Notes: generated by a model not told the origin, from the sequence alone. 64,000 nt of DNA from Pedobacter frigiditerrae (GCF_004331645.1 NZ_SJSK01000006.1:186001-250000), one strand, 5' to 3'. Numbered from the stretch's first letter, positions 27,004 through 36,492 are shown. A program made the numbers and translations.

Positions 27004-28221
27004 TTATTGATTCATTGTTTGTTTAATTGCCTCAATCCTTTCTGAAGGGATCTTGACTGACATTGTGAGTATTATCTTGCGCCAATACGATGCTTGCTCG
27101 TATTGCTTGTTCCTTAAATAAAATTGATACAGGGCTTCCCTCGGTACGAACCTGTTTGGAACCATATAAACGGACTGAAGGAACGCCGCCTCTGCCTGCT
27201 TGAACCTCCCCAGTTCCTTATAGGCAAGCCCCAGTTTGAGAAAGGTTGAGTTGTCTGAATATTGCGCCAGTATCTCGCGCAATAGCGATGTTTTTCTTCT
27301 CGTCATACTCCTGCCCGAGAGCGTCTCACTGTAGGTCTTCAAAAAACCGACATCATCCCTTAGGGTAGGGTATAGCTTTTCAAGAATGCTTATACTTTCG
27401 TTAACATATCCTGTTGCTGAGAGCAACTTCGCCTGTTCCAGTTTCTGGTAATTATCAATGTTCCTTATTTCATTAAGGTAGATAGCCAATGATAGCACTA
27501 CGGGGATAGCTGTTAAGGCACAGGCTCTAATCTGTGGTCTCAATCTTTTTATTCTGTCGTAGAGAATCATATAGGCAAGCATACACAGCATTACCACTTG
27601 AAACGGCTTATGTTCAAATACGTGGGTAAAGAATGCCGCCACACAAACCATAAGGGCTATTGCAACAAGCAACTTAAGAAACGGGTCATTGGCATTGTTT
27701 TTTAGGCGAGTGCGGATGAGGGCAATTATCAATAATAGAGACATGAGGAGGCAAAGCCCACCAATGATTCCCATTTCAACGATGAACTGCCAATAATCAT
27801 TAAATGCATAAAAAGTATTGTCCGCCAACAGAAACTCCTTTTGGGTATAGTTTCCCGATTTAAAGAACAATGCCTGATGGAGGTTGTATTCTTTTTGAAA
27901 TGCACCCCAACCAATTCCACTGAACGGATGTTCGAGGAACATCTTTGCAGAAACCTTGTAAATAAGCAGCCTTCCCAAGCTAGAATCGCTTTCTATATAA
28001 ATGGAGAGAAATAAAGTTAATGCGATAACGGCAAAAACGGAAAGTATCATTGCTACTTTACTTAAACGAATTTTCTGATGGGTAAATAGCAAAAATAGAA
28101 TGCCCACTATTGCCCCAATAGCGAATGAACGGTTTAACATCAATAGCGAAAACACAAGGACTAGGCTTAAGCAGGTTACGCTTAACAAAAAAGAGTGGCG
28201 TGTTAAATAATCCCTCAACAT
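27004..28221 (-). CDS. O-antigen ligase (Wzy_C)-like membrane protein with TPR C-terminus
   Basis: 405 residues. Residues 10-240 hold about eight hydrophobic segments with a loop containing HPFSGIGWGAFQ and DYWQFIVEMGIIGG, the pattern of the O-antigen ligase/polymerase Wzy_C domain. The C-terminal part (about 245-405) is helical with TPR-like repeats (SKLRLGLAYKELGRFKQAE-type). The usual family members are longer at the N-terminus, so this is a short version or begins downstream of lost helices. Its start is one base from the stop of the M23 gene. In this type of operon the substrate may be a protein or glycan; the sequence does not tell. Confidence 0.82.
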   Translation of the reverse strand: MLRDYLTRHSFLLSVTCLSLVLVFSLLMLNRSFAIGAIVGILFLLFTHQKIRLSKVAMILSVFAVIALTLFLSIYIESDSSLGRLLIYKVSAKMFLEHPFSGIGWGAFQKEYNLHQALFFKSGNYTQKEFLLADNTFYAFNDYWQFIVEMGIIGGLCLLMSLLLIIALIRTRLKNNANDPFLKLLVAIALMVCVAAFFTHVFEHKPFQVVMLCMLAYMILYDRIKRLRPQIRACALTAIPVVLSLAIYLNEIRNIDNYQKLEQAKLLSATGYVNESISILEKLYPTLRDDVGFLKTYSETLSGRSMTRRKTSLLREILAQYSDNSTFLKLGLAYKELGRFKQAEAAFLQSVYMVPNRFVPREALYQFYLRNKQYEQASYWRKIILTMSVKIPSERIEAIKQTMNQ

Positions 28222-28222
28222 C

Positions 28223-28801
28223 TTAGGTTGTTTTAAAGGATTTAACTGGGTCGAGATAGAACATTTTCATCCACGTAAATTTCTCCTTCCTACTATAGTT
28301 TTTGATGATTGGGAACAGCGAGAATATCGAGAAGTGCAGGTGGGGCGGTGAACTGATTGCATTGCCAGAGTTTCCCACCAAGCCTATCCGTTGTCCCTTT
28401 TTGATGAAGGAAAACGATGATTTTTCCTGCCTGTTCAAATGGGCAAAATAGTAGGTTCGCAGTTTTGCATCGAGAACATACACGTAGTTTCCCCCGTTCT
28501 CGCTGTATCCTGCAGATATGATGAGACCATTAATGGGACTGATGACAAGACTTTTTCGGGTGGCAAAAATGTCTATGCCCTTATGAACCTTTGACTTGCC
28601 CCAGGGGCTATGCCAAAAGCTCTTGCTATCCCAACTGTTTTTGTTTGCACCTGTCACGGGAATCAATATTTCCTTCTTTTCCCCGATGAGGTTTGCATAG
28701 GCAATGCCAATTACGGACAATGCCAAAAGCAGAATTGTCAAAGCCTTTACCGAACTTTTGACATTCCGAAGAACAAGTGATTTTCTGTGTCTGTTAGCCA
28801 T
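28223..28801 (-). CDS. M23-family zinc metallopeptidase
   Basis: 192 residues. One N-terminal membrane segment (about 19-37) anchors it with the catalytic domain outside. LytM motifs: HKGID (His73, Asp77) and HLHF (His154, His156), with GNSGNA between. These bind zinc and cleave peptide bonds in peptidoglycan stems or, in lysostaphin-like members, Gly-rich bridges. It is the first gene of a compact operon with the O-antigen-ligase-like and lipoprotein genes. No SH3 or coiled-coil domain is attached, so the enzyme is minimal. Confidence 0.92.
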   Translation of the reverse strand: MANRHRKSLVLRNVKSSVKALTILLLALSVIGIAYANLIGEKKEILIPVTGANKNSWDSKSFWHSPWGKSKVHKGIDIFATRKSLVISPINGLIISAGYSENGGNYVYVLDAKLRTYYFAHLNRQEKSSFSFIKKGQRIGLVGNSGNAISSPPHLHFSIFSLFPIIKNYSRKEKFTWMKMFYLDPVKSFKTT

Positions 28802-29130
28802 ATTTATTAATTGCCACAGTCATTCGGTTAGTGATGAACACAAAAAGCCTATGCCAATATTTTGCCAATAAAACTTAGGGATTGGATAATGATTATGGAT
28901 TTGGGGGAAGTTGATAGTCAAGTTTTCAAGCCTGCAGGCAAATTAACTTTAAGAGACGGAATCTATTATGGTGCGAAAGGAAAGAGATAGGTACACGTTC
29001 AGTTATTTCAAGGTTTATCAATGTTTCAGGATGTTAAGTTTAAACCAAGATATGTGTTGGAACTTGTTGTTTAGAATAAAAGCGTCAATAGCTTAATGGG
29101 ATACGCGAATTACCCTCTAGACAACGTGAA
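28802..29130. other. Intergenic stretch upstream of the M23 operon
   Basis: 329 bp between the M23 gene and the LytTR gene. No tRNA, repeat or terminator hairpin was seen, and the frames are broken by stops. A weakly open plus-strand frame near 28894-28990 is too short to credit. Promoters for the operon must lie here. Confidence 0.45.
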
Positions 29131-29865
29131 CTAAAAGCCAGTGATTGTTTTGTGCTGAATTCTTTCCTTAAGAGATTTTTTATAGGCTTCACCAAGAGGA
29201 ATTCTCTCATTATTTTGAAGCACTATGAAATTTGCCTCTATTGACTGTATTTGGTCAACATTGATGATGAACGATCGATGCACCCGTGCAAATTTTGATG
29301 GGGGAAGCTTGGCTTCTATTTCCTTGAGATTGACATTGGTAACGAACCGTTCTGGTGGCGTATTGATGCAGACCGAATGGTCAAGCGCCTCGATGTGCGA
29401 GATTCTAGCTATTGTAAGCTGAACAATTTTGCCCTTTGTGCCTGGGTTAATGAATATGCTCTCTATTTCTGCTTTTGGGGTAGCCTTTCCAATTCTCTCT
29501 ATTGCCTTCGTAACGGACTTAAGAAACATTTGGTGGTTAAACGGTTTTAAAAGAAAGTCGAGTACATCAAGTTGAAATGCCTGTAATGCATATTTGGAAT
29601 GCGCTGTGGTAAAAATTATGATGATATCCTTTGGAAGCAGTTCGGTAACTTCGATGCCTGACATTTCGGGCATATCGACATCCAAGAAAATGATGTCTGG
29701 CTTTTTACCATTTCTTATTTCTTCAAGTGCAATCAACGGATTGGTATAACTTCCGATAAGTCTTAACTCGGACATTTTTCCTATATGGTCTTTTAGTGAT
29801 TCAACAGAATGAAGCTCATCATCAATGACATAACAGGAATAGGTGGGGCTTTTCGTACTTGACAT
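29131..29865 (-). CDS. LytTR-family response regulator
   Basis: 244 residues. Receiver 8-125 with acidic pair DDE near 15-17 and acceptor Asp62 in FLDVDMPEMSG, then LytTR about 145-240 (SHIEALDHSVCINTPPERFV, FARVHRSFIINVDQIQSI). No LytS-type kinase is adjacent. It lies 329 bp upstream of the M23 operon in the same direction and is a candidate regulator of it. ATG start at 29865. Confidence 0.92.
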   Translation of the reverse strand: MSSTKSPTYSCYVIDDELHSVESLKDHIGKMSELRLIGSYTNPLIALEEIRNGKKPDIIFLDVDMPEMSGIEVTELLPKDIIIIFTTAHSKYALQAFQLDVLDFLLKPFNHQMFLKSVTKAIERIGKATPKAEIESIFINPGTKGKIVQLTIARISHIEALDHSVCINTPPERFVTNVNLKEIEAKLPPSKFARVHRSFIINVDQIQSIEANFIVLQNNERIPLGEAYKKSLKERIQHKTITGF

Positions 29866-30055
29866 TTATTAGCAATAAATCTAATCTCGCAATCCTTTGC
29901 AAAATAGTAAAAATATTAAAGCAAAGCCCTGCTAAGTTAAGAATGGACGTGTATTTTCATAATAGATAGGAAATATTAGCCTGTTATAATGTGCTTATAG
30001 CTATACAAACGGATTAAGCTACAAACAATGCCAGATTGTTGTAGTCCTGTCGTAC

Positions 30056-30478
30056 TTAGTGCAGTGTCATGTGGCTTAGGATTTCCAGCAGGTTAGTTTT
30101 CGAGATCGGTTTGATATAGAAGTTCGAAACCGATTCGTAGCGGAGTGCCCGTTCATGGTCAGCCGGATCAATCGAAGAACTAACAATGTAGATCCTTATC
30201 TTCTTGTTCGGTCTGAGCTTGGTAAACTCGTCGAGGAACTGCCATCCGTCTAGTACTGGCATATTCAAGTCTAACAGAATCAGCGACGGCAATTCTTCTG
30301 GTGATGCCATGGCGGGCGTAAGATGTTTCAGTGCTTCCAACCCGTTATGGAAGACCATTACCGAACGGGAAAAATTCACCAGTTTCATTTGCCTTGACAG
30401 TGCGTAAGTGAATATCTTGTCATCGTCTATAACGTATGCGGTGTCTAGTTGTTCCATGCTATGCCTTGTTGATTTCAA
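30056..30478 (-). CDS. Single-domain response regulator (Rcp1-like)
   Basis: 140 residues: acidic cluster DDD at 17-19, acceptor Asp near 72 in LILLDLNMPVLDGWQF, Lys in YIKPISKTNLL. The longer helix 2-loop and VLDGWQFLDEF are typical of the receivers paired with PAS kinases of phytochrome type. Its start overlaps the end of the kinase gene by 20 bp, so they are translationally coupled partners. Confidence 0.9.
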   Translation of the reverse strand: MKSTRHSMEQLDTAYVIDDDKIFTYALSRQMKLVNFSRSVMVFHNGLEALKHLTPAMASPEELPSLILLDLNMPVLDGWQFLDEFTKLRPNKKIRIYIVSSSIDPADHERALRYESVSNFYIKPISKTNLLEILSHMTLH

Positions 30479-31892
30479 TTGTAAATGTCATCCCTTCGCC
30501 TGGGTTGCCATGTGCGGTTATGCTTCCCCCCATCGCCTCAATCTGGTTCCTGATAAGGAATAGACCCATACCCCTAGCGTCGGCGTTCCCGTGAAATGCC
30601 TTGTACATGCCGAAAAGCTTATGTCCGTGAAGAACCATATCCAGTCCAATCCCATTATCGGCGACGGTTATCTGTACCTTCTCGGCAATATCCTCAACCG
30701 TAATGGCAATAATTGGAGGACGGTCGGGATGTCTATACTTGAGACTGTTGCTAATGAGGTTGATGAATACGCTTTCAAAATAAGAGGGGTTAAACAGGAT
30801 GGAGATATCCTCTGGCCCCTGTACCGTTACTGTTGCGCCCTCTGCCCTGATAGATGCTGCCAGAATATTTGCTGTCCGTTCGATCTCCTTGCGCAAATTG
30901 ATCACCTGCCGGTGAGTTGTGCCCTCGTTGTTGATCTTGACGATTTCGTTTAGCTCATCAAGCGTGTTCAGCAGGCTGTCCGCATTGTCAGCTAGCATAC
31001 CAGTCAACACGTCCTTTTCGGCTTGGTCATTTTCTCCTAAGATCATCTGTGCAAGCATGTAAATGTTACCCGCGTGAGAGCGGAGATTATGGGAAACGAT
31101 GTGTGCGAAATTTAACAGTCGGCCGTTTTGTGCCTCAATGATTCCCGTATTCTTTTTTTGTTCGGTAATGTCCTTGATCTGTGAAATAAAATACAGGGGA
31201 TTTTCCCGTTCATCCCTAACGAGGGATACATTGAGTAACGCCCATATGATATGTCCATTTTTATGATAATAGCGTTTTTCAAGACTGTAGTTAGTAATGT
31301 CTCTTGCCAGCAAGTGGCTCATTTGTTCGAGGTCGGTCTCTAGGTCTTCTGGAAAGGTGATTTCTTGAAATGTCCGACCCATAAATTCATCTTCACTGTA
31401 GCCAAGCATACCGCAGAGGCTTGGGTTAGCCTTGAGCCATTCTCCCTTCAGCGATACCAATGCCATACCAATTGGGGCATAATTAAACGCCTTGGAAAAT
31501 CGCTGCTCCCTTTCTTGAAGCAGTAGTTTGGCATCCACTTCTGCCGTGACATCCTCCAAAGTGCCATAGAGCAACTTACCAGAGCCCTCGTTGGATCTGA
31601 TATGCATTCGTACCTTTACCCATTTGGCATTGCCAAGGGCAGTGACCATCTCCAGTTCTGCCTGCTGAGGCTTGCCCGATTCAATCACCGATTCAATCAT
31701 TGATTGCACACGGTCAGTATCCTTGTAGAATCTTATGTTAGTCTGTGACCCAGGCTGAAAATCCTCGTCAACTTCCAGTATCTGGCGGATGATCTCGTTC
31801 CAGAATACCTTTCCCGTTGAGAGATTTCTCTCCCAGATGCCCAACTCTGCAAGGGGTGTTACAAGTTGATATAGTTCTAGTCTGGTCTGCAT
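30459..31892 (-). CDS. PAS-domain sensor histidine kinase
   Basis: 477 residues, soluble. Two PAS domains: about 5-120 (PAS_3-like, ends YGTLEDVT) and 128-245 (FSKAFNYAPIGMALVSLKGE, ends FISQIKDIT). HisKA with His268 in FAHIVSHNLRSHAGNI, a variant with SHNLR in place of SHELR that is common in Bacteroidota, then HATPase_c to the end (NLISNSLKYRHPDR, DNGIGLD, GMGLFLIRNQI). It is coupled to the receiver gene at 30056. Confidence 0.92.
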   Translation of the reverse strand: MQTRLELYQLVTPLAELGIWERNLSTGKVFWNEIIRQILEVDEDFQPGSQTNIRFYKDTDRVQSMIESVIESGKPQQAELEMVTALGNAKWVKVRMHIRSNEGSGKLLYGTLEDVTAEVDAKLLLQEREQRFSKAFNYAPIGMALVSLKGEWLKANPSLCGMLGYSEDEFMGRTFQEITFPEDLETDLEQMSHLLARDITNYSLEKRYYHKNGHIIWALLNVSLVRDERENPLYFISQIKDITEQKKNTGIIEAQNGRLLNFAHIVSHNLRSHAGNIYMLAQMILGENDQAEKDVLTGMLADNADSLLNTLDELNEIVKINNEGTTHRQVINLRKEIERTANILAASIRAEGATVTVQGPEDISILFNPSYFESVFINLISNSLKYRHPDRPPIIAITVEDIAEKVQITVADNGIGLDMVLHGHKLFGMYKAFHGNADARGMGLFLIRNQIEAMGGSITAHGNPGEGMTFTIEINKA

Positions 31893-32155
31893 AAATTAGC
31901 GATGATTGGCACAAGAATGAGTAGTACTTTATCCGATTAGTAAATGTAACAATTAATGTTTGATGTCAAAGCGCTTGAACGCCCCCGAACAATGAGCTGT
32001 TTGGAAACTACAATACAAACCTGTCAAAGCTTACGGCTTAAACAAGAAGCTTACAGCATCTATTTCAAATGTATGGTAAGGTTGGTTAAAAAGAAGTTCG
32101 AATATAACTTTAAGGTCGCAGAAGACTATAGCAGCCTTTTGGATAAAAAATAATC

Positions 32156-32329
32156 CTAGGAATAGAAGGAGCTGTAGCAGTTATAGCATTTGAATCGTTT
32201 CAAATCACTCCACCGTAGGAAGATCTTAAACATTACGGGACGGCTAATTCTTTGGACTGTTGCCTGCTTGCAATTGGGACATGTGACTTTTTCTCGTTCT
32301 TTGGCGAGAGTGGAGGTTGGTTGAGGCAT
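32156..32329 (-). CDS. Zinc-ribbon microprotein, 57 residues
   Basis: Reads MPQPTSTLAKEREKVTCPNC (Cys17, Cys20), then about 27 residues with a WSDLKRF helix, and KCYNC (Cys48, Cys51). The CxxC-N27-CxxC spacing makes a zinc ribbon. Such short ribbons, often with a Trp/Lys/Arg-rich middle, are a recurring uncharacterised Sphingobacteriaceae protein type. ATG start and TAG stop are clear; no Shine-Dalgarno is visible, normal for the group. It probably binds zinc and possibly nucleic acid. Isolated gene. Confidence 0.65.
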   Translation of the reverse strand: MPQPTSTLAKEREKVTCPNCKQATVQRISRPVMFKIFLRWSDLKRFKCYNCYSSFYS

Positions 32330-32615
32330 ACTTGAGAGGGCTAAGGTTAATTTCTATTGCAATCTACTAAAAACAAAACTCCTTTTGTGTTAAGAAAACA
32401 TAAAGCTATCGAGACTGGAAGAAGTAGCCTATATTTGTCTGTGTGGTTATAACATTCTCTTTTAATCTACGTAAAAAACCGCCTTACACACAAGCACATT
32501 TAACGGTCGCTTTTTTGCTCACCTACTGTTATACGCGATAATTTATGGTGCCTGCGCCCTATTGAGACGGCGAAATAAAACTTGGGCTATTTATGTTTTG
32601 ACGCTTTTTGTTTAC

Positions 32616-32888
32616 TCAATTGATACGAATGCTTAAACAATCGTTATTACCAAAGGGGTAAAGGTAAAGGAGCAATTGCTGGCGAAAATAAACTAGCTCT
32701 GCAACCTTGTCACAAATATAAATAACAAGCTCGCTATAATCTCTGTAAGGGTTGGCATAAACAATCAGGTTATGGTTGTTGTCAAATTCTGCAGTCAATA
32801 CCTCATCCTCAAAATAGTCGAGAAATTGCTGCCTAAATTTTTCAAATATAGGTCGTGTAATCATTAGGGCCGTTTTTCTTCTTAACAA
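32616..32888 (-). CDS. Small conserved hypothetical protein
   Basis: 90 residues, or 82 if the internal Met at codon 9 (MITRPIFEKFRQQFLDY) is used. Beta/helix pattern with a Tyr-rich C-terminus (LYLYPFGNND). Resembles in size and layout the product at 23459, particularly YFRQQLLLYLYPFG versus VANQIEKLHPYGF at the end. No motif of known function. Probably real because composition is protein-like and there is no competing frame. Confidence 0.5.
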   Translation of the reverse strand: MLRRKTALMITRPIFEKFRQQFLDYFEDEVLTAEFDNNHNLIVYANPYRDYSELVIYICDKVAELVYFRQQLLLYLYPFGNNDCLSIRIN

Positions 32889-33128
32889 CTTTAAGGATCT
32901 TTTGTTTTAGGGTATGAAACCGAATGATGGAGGAGTGGAAAAAATTAAGGGTCAAAAGACATGACAGCCATTTCAGCGGTCCTGAGCTGTGCATGGATTG
33001 TTATTAGCCACAGGATTTTTTGTCTAGGCTAAAATTTACCTGTTAATCCAACAGTTTAGTAATTCTAAATTTCTAAAGGGTGCTTACAATTTTACATACA
33101 TAACTCAATGTACTAGGGCAAATAGCCA

Positions 33129-33335
33129 TTAATATAGTTTTGAAGTGATGATTGATCCTAATAAATTAGCCTCACTGGCATCAAGATTGGGCGAAGACCA
33201 ATATGATCTTCCTGCATTTAATTGATTGGTAATGGAGGCAATCAACTCATCATTATAATAGAGTTTAAACTCCATTTTCCCCAGTGGAATAACTAAGATT
33301 TGCTTACCCCAATGGGTAATTTCAAATGACTGCAT
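33129..33335 (-). CDS. Small conserved hypothetical protein (family 2)
   Basis: 68 residues beginning MQSFEITHWGKQILVIPLGK, with FKLYYNDELIASITN and an SYWSSPNLD block. The layout (short strand, FxI, KQI, a Y/F-rich strand with an L-I-G/A turn, then Trp-Ser/Thr) matches the proteins at 46143 and 46442, so I place all three in one family of very small beta-rich proteins. Function unknown. Confidence 0.55.
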   Translation of the reverse strand: MQSFEITHWGKQILVIPLGKMEFKLYYNDELIASITNQLNAGRSYWSSPNLDASEANLLGSIITSKLY

Positions 33336-33695
33336 TATTAAATATAACCAAAAAATGTCGGCTAAACGCTATGTGCTACATAGATTAGCATTTTCTAACG
33401 TATTAAAATAGTTCAGCCAAGCCTATCAATCCCAAATTAGCACTAACATGATTAAATGAATGGAATGAATAAAATTGATCTCATTTAACCTGGTGTAATA
33501 ATTTGGCTCTTTTAAAGCTATTTGTTAAAGGGAATAAGCTTAATTAAAACCATTAGGTAATATTAATGTTTATCTTATCTTAATCGTTACCCAACTTATA
33601 AATCATCGCTTCCTATACGTCATTATTCGTTATATAATTTTATATTGTAATTATTATATCTATCACTAAAGAGGTTAAAGCAATGCCCCTTATCT
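33336..33695. other. Intergenic stretch without identifiable feature
   Basis: 360 bp, very AT-rich, upstream of the divergent PAS protein gene. It must hold promoters in both directions. I saw no exact TTTG/TAnnTTTG pair, no repeat and no hairpin with a T run. Confidence 0.45.
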
Positions 33696-35399
33696 ATGAA
33701 AAATACTGATTTGTATAGTCTTTTTGAGCTCTCGCCAGTTCCCATGTGGGTTTTCGACGTGGGTAGTCTTCATTTTCTTGATGTTAACCTAGCTGCGATA
33801 GGTGAATATGGTTACAGTAGGGAAGAATTCCTGAGCATGAACATTAATGACATTAGGCCTCATGAAGATAAACAGAAAGTAGCCAATATTGTGAAGGAAA
33901 ACCTTGCCTCGGGCTTATTCTACAAAAATGTATTTAGGCATTTAACCAAAGGAAAAAAGATCATTTGGGTACAGGTGGCCAGTAACCAGATTACATTTGA
34001 AGGAAGGGTTGCCCGGGTGGTATTAGCCATGAATGTTACCGAAAAAATAGCCGCTCAGCAGGAACTATTGGCTACACAAAACAGGTTCAAGGCATTGGTG
34101 CAAGATGGCTCAGATATGATTACCATCATTGATGCTGATTTTAAATATAAGTACGTTAGCCCAGCTTCAGAAAGGGTGTTCGGGGTTGCCCCCGAGTTTT
34201 TTATTGGCAAAAGGGCCTTCGATTTTATTCATAGAGATGATATAGAGCGAGTAGGGAAAGAGGCCGCAGAAATCTGGAAGCATAAGACCATTCAGTTATC
34301 GCCTTATCGATATAAGGACGTAGCAGGAGGGTGGCTATGGGTAGAGACCAGGGCTACCAATCTTTATGATGATCCTGCTGTTGAAGGAATAGTGTGTACC
34401 TCGAAAGACATTACCGAAAGGATAAATGCAGAGCTAGAGGTGGCCAAAAATGTGGAGCGGTTTAATGTCGTTTCCAAGGCCACAAGCGATGTAATTTGGG
34501 ATTGTAATCTGCTAGAGGGTACCATTTTCTGGAACAAGGCAGTAAAAGGGATCTTAAAATATCCCGATGCAGAACGCACCACGCTTACCTGGTGGAAACA
34601 GCTCATCCATCCCCAAGATAGAGATAGGGTGATTAAGAGGCTCGATCTGCATATTGAAAAAGGGATTGCCAGGTGGACAGATGAATACCGATTTCTTTGC
34701 GGCGATGGCACCTATAAAAATATATTTGATAGGGGTTTTTTGATGCTAGATGAGCTTGGTAAGGCCTATAGGATGATTGGGGCCATGCAAGACATTACCT
34801 CCCGGAAAAAGGAAGAAGAATGGTCTAAACTATTAGAATCAGTAGTTATTAATACCTCAGACGGTGTGCTCATTACCGACGCTTCAAATAATCCCTCGAT
34901 CATTTATGTGAACCAGGCCATGGTTTTAATGTCTGGTTATACCAAGGCCGAACTGATAGGTAATGCCCCAGACATGCTGCATGGTCACGACAGTAATCAA
35001 GAAGAATTATTGAAGTTGAAAGCTGCCGTTAATGTCAAAAAAGCGGTCAAAGTAGAATTAGTTAATTATACTAAAACAGGGCAGAGTTATCATGTGAGTT
35101 TAAGTTTAAGCCCGGTGTTTGGCGAAGATGGAGTGCTGATCAGGTGGATTAGCATACAGCGTGATGTAACTGAACGTTATAATTACGTACAACAGATTGA
35201 GCAGCAGAATAAAAAATTGAAGGAAATTAGTTGGATGCAATCTCACTTGGTTAGGGCACCCTTAGCCAGAATCATGTCTATAGTAGAACTTTTGGCAGCT
35301 AGTGACCTTAGCGAAGAACAAAAGGAGTTGCTTGCGGTCTTAAATGCATCATCAAAAGAACTTGATGATATTGTTAGGGAAATAGCAAATAACACCTAA
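33696..35399 (+). CDS. Multi-PAS protein with HisKA-like C-terminus but no ATPase
   Basis: 567 residues, soluble. Four PAS domains at about 5-122, 130-245, 250-375 and 380-500, each closing with a VTEK or DIT segment. The end, from about 505, is a HisKA-like helical pair with His517 in QSHLVRAPLARIMSIVELL. The protein stops 51 residues after that His, where HATPase_c would begin. The frame ends cleanly and no ATPase is found downstream in any frame. Similar ATPase-less PAS/HisKA proteins occur in Bacteroidota, so this is probably a real class and not a truncation; it may be phosphorylated by another kinase or act as a dimerisation partner. Confidence 0.85.
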   Translation: MKNTDLYSLFELSPVPMWVFDVGSLHFLDVNLAAIGEYGYSREEFLSMNINDIRPHEDKQKVANIVKENLASGLFYKNVFRHLTKGKKIIWVQVASNQITFEGRVARVVLAMNVTEKIAAQQELLATQNRFKALVQDGSDMITIIDADFKYKYVSPASERVFGVAPEFFIGKRAFDFIHRDDIERVGKEAAEIWKHKTIQLSPYRYKDVAGGWLWVETRATNLYDDPAVEGIVCTSKDITERINAELEVAKNVERFNVVSKATSDVIWDCNLLEGTIFWNKAVKGILKYPDAERTTLTWWKQLIHPQDRDRVIKRLDLHIEKGIARWTDEYRFLCGDGTYKNIFDRGFLMLDELGKAYRMIGAMQDITSRKKEEEWSKLLESVVINTSDGVLITDASNNPSIIYVNQAMVLMSGYTKAELIGNAPDMLHGHDSNQEELLKLKAAVNVKKAVKVELVNYTKTGQSYHVSLSLSPVFGEDGVLIRWISIQRDVTERYNYVQQIEQQNKKLKEISWMQSHLVRAPLARIMSIVELLAASDLSEEQKELLAVLNASSKELDDIVREIANNT

Positions 35400-35415
35400 G
35401 CCAGCTCACAACTCC

Positions 35416-36402
35416 CTACTCATATACCTCATTAGCAAGGGGAATACCCGCTACAAATGCATCTGCATTGCTGTAGGTTGTGCCTGCTATCTGTTCCATG
35501 GCGTTCTTGGTAAAAAAACCTTGGTGAGCTGTAATCAGTACGTTGGGAAAAGACATCAGCCTTGCAATCAGCTCATCAGTCATGATTTCAGCAGAATGGT
35601 CTGCAAAGAATAATTTAGATTCCTGTTCGTATACATCAATCCCCAGGTAACCCAAATGACCCGATTTTAAGGCCGTAATTACTTCAGGGGTATTAATTAG
35701 GCCACCACGGCTAGTGTTAATTAACATGGCACCCTTTTTAAAGAATTGCAGGGTGGTGGAGTTAATCATGTGGTGGTTTTCGGGAACCAATGGGCAATGT
35801 AGCGATACGATAACCGCATCTGCTAATACTTCTGCTAGGGTACCGTATTGTAAGCCTTTTGCCATGAGCTCCTGATCAGGTTTGGGATCGTAGGCCATGA
35901 CCTGGCAGCCAAAACCCTTAAGGATATGGTAAAAAGCTTTGCCAATATTGCCTGTGCCTATAAGGGCTACCTTGGCGCCGTGAAGGTTAAAGCCCATTAA
36001 ACCCTCTAAAGAAAAGTTGCCCTCGCGGGTGCGGTTGTGGGCTTTATGTGTCTTGCGATTAAGGGTAAGCACCATCGCCATCGCATGTTCTGCCACCGCT
36101 TGTGGTGAATAGGCTGGTACGCGTAATACCTTAATGCCGGCTGCGGCAGCGGCAGTTAAGTCAATGTTGTTAAAACCTGCGCACCTGAGCAGAATGAGCC
36201 TTATCCCATTTTCTTCTAGTTTGGCAAATACTTGCGCATTGGCATGATCATTCACAAAAAGGCACAGCGCATCGAAACCTTTGGTTAGCATTACGTTCTG
36301 CAGGCTTAAGGGCTCGGCAAAAAAGCTGAGCTCGTGCCCAGTGTTAAAATCTGTTAAGAACTGCTGGTCGTAATTACAGGTACTAAAAATGGCGATTTTC
36401 AT
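35416..36402 (-). CDS. ldhA: D-lactate dehydrogenase / D-2-hydroxyacid dehydrogenase
   Basis: 328 residues, normal length. N-terminal catalytic domain, NAD-binding GTGNIG at 149-154 followed by a strand and Asp (YDPKP), catalytic Arg in INTSRGGLI (about 234), Glu in the DVYEQESKLFF segment and His in ITAHQGFF (about 295). The DVYE...LFFAD pattern is that of E. coli LdhA, which makes D-lactate from pyruvate with NADH. Monocistronic; a terminator-like hairpin lies 60 bp upstream of the start. The symbol is by family resemblance. Confidence 0.88.
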   Translation of the reverse strand: MKIAIFSTCNYDQQFLTDFNTGHELSFFAEPLSLQNVMLTKGFDALCLFVNDHANAQVFAKLEENGIRLILLRCAGFNNIDLTAAAAAGIKVLRVPAYSPQAVAEHAMAMVLTLNRKTHKAHNRTREGNFSLEGLMGFNLHGAKVALIGTGNIGKAFYHILKGFGCQVMAYDPKPDQELMAKGLQYGTLAEVLADAVIVSLHCPLVPENHHMINSTTLQFFKKGAMLINTSRGGLINTPEVITALKSGHLGYLGIDVYEQESKLFFADHSAEIMTDELIARLMSFPNVLITAHQGFFTKNAMEQIAGTTYSNADAFVAGIPLANEVYE

Positions 36403-36462
36403 GGGAGGTAGGTTTCTGGTAAGGTAGGCTATTAATTTAGCTTATGGTCATTTACCAACAAA

Positions 36463-36492
36463 AAAAGGCGCCTGAATTTCTTCAGACACCTT
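36463..36492 (-). terminator. Terminator-like hairpin upstream of ldhA
   Basis: On the minus strand the stem AAGGTGTCTGAA / TTCAGGCGCCTT (two G-U pairs) with a GAAA loop is followed by TTTTTG. It lies between a repeat-rich region and ldhA, on the ldhA strand, so it ends an unannotated transcript or acts as a leader attenuator. Confidence 0.55.

Noticed and set aside
31956..32153. Plus-strand 65-codon frame upstream of the zinc-ribbon gene
   Set aside because: No motif or recognisable family, many rare residues, and the region has a better candidate on the other strand.
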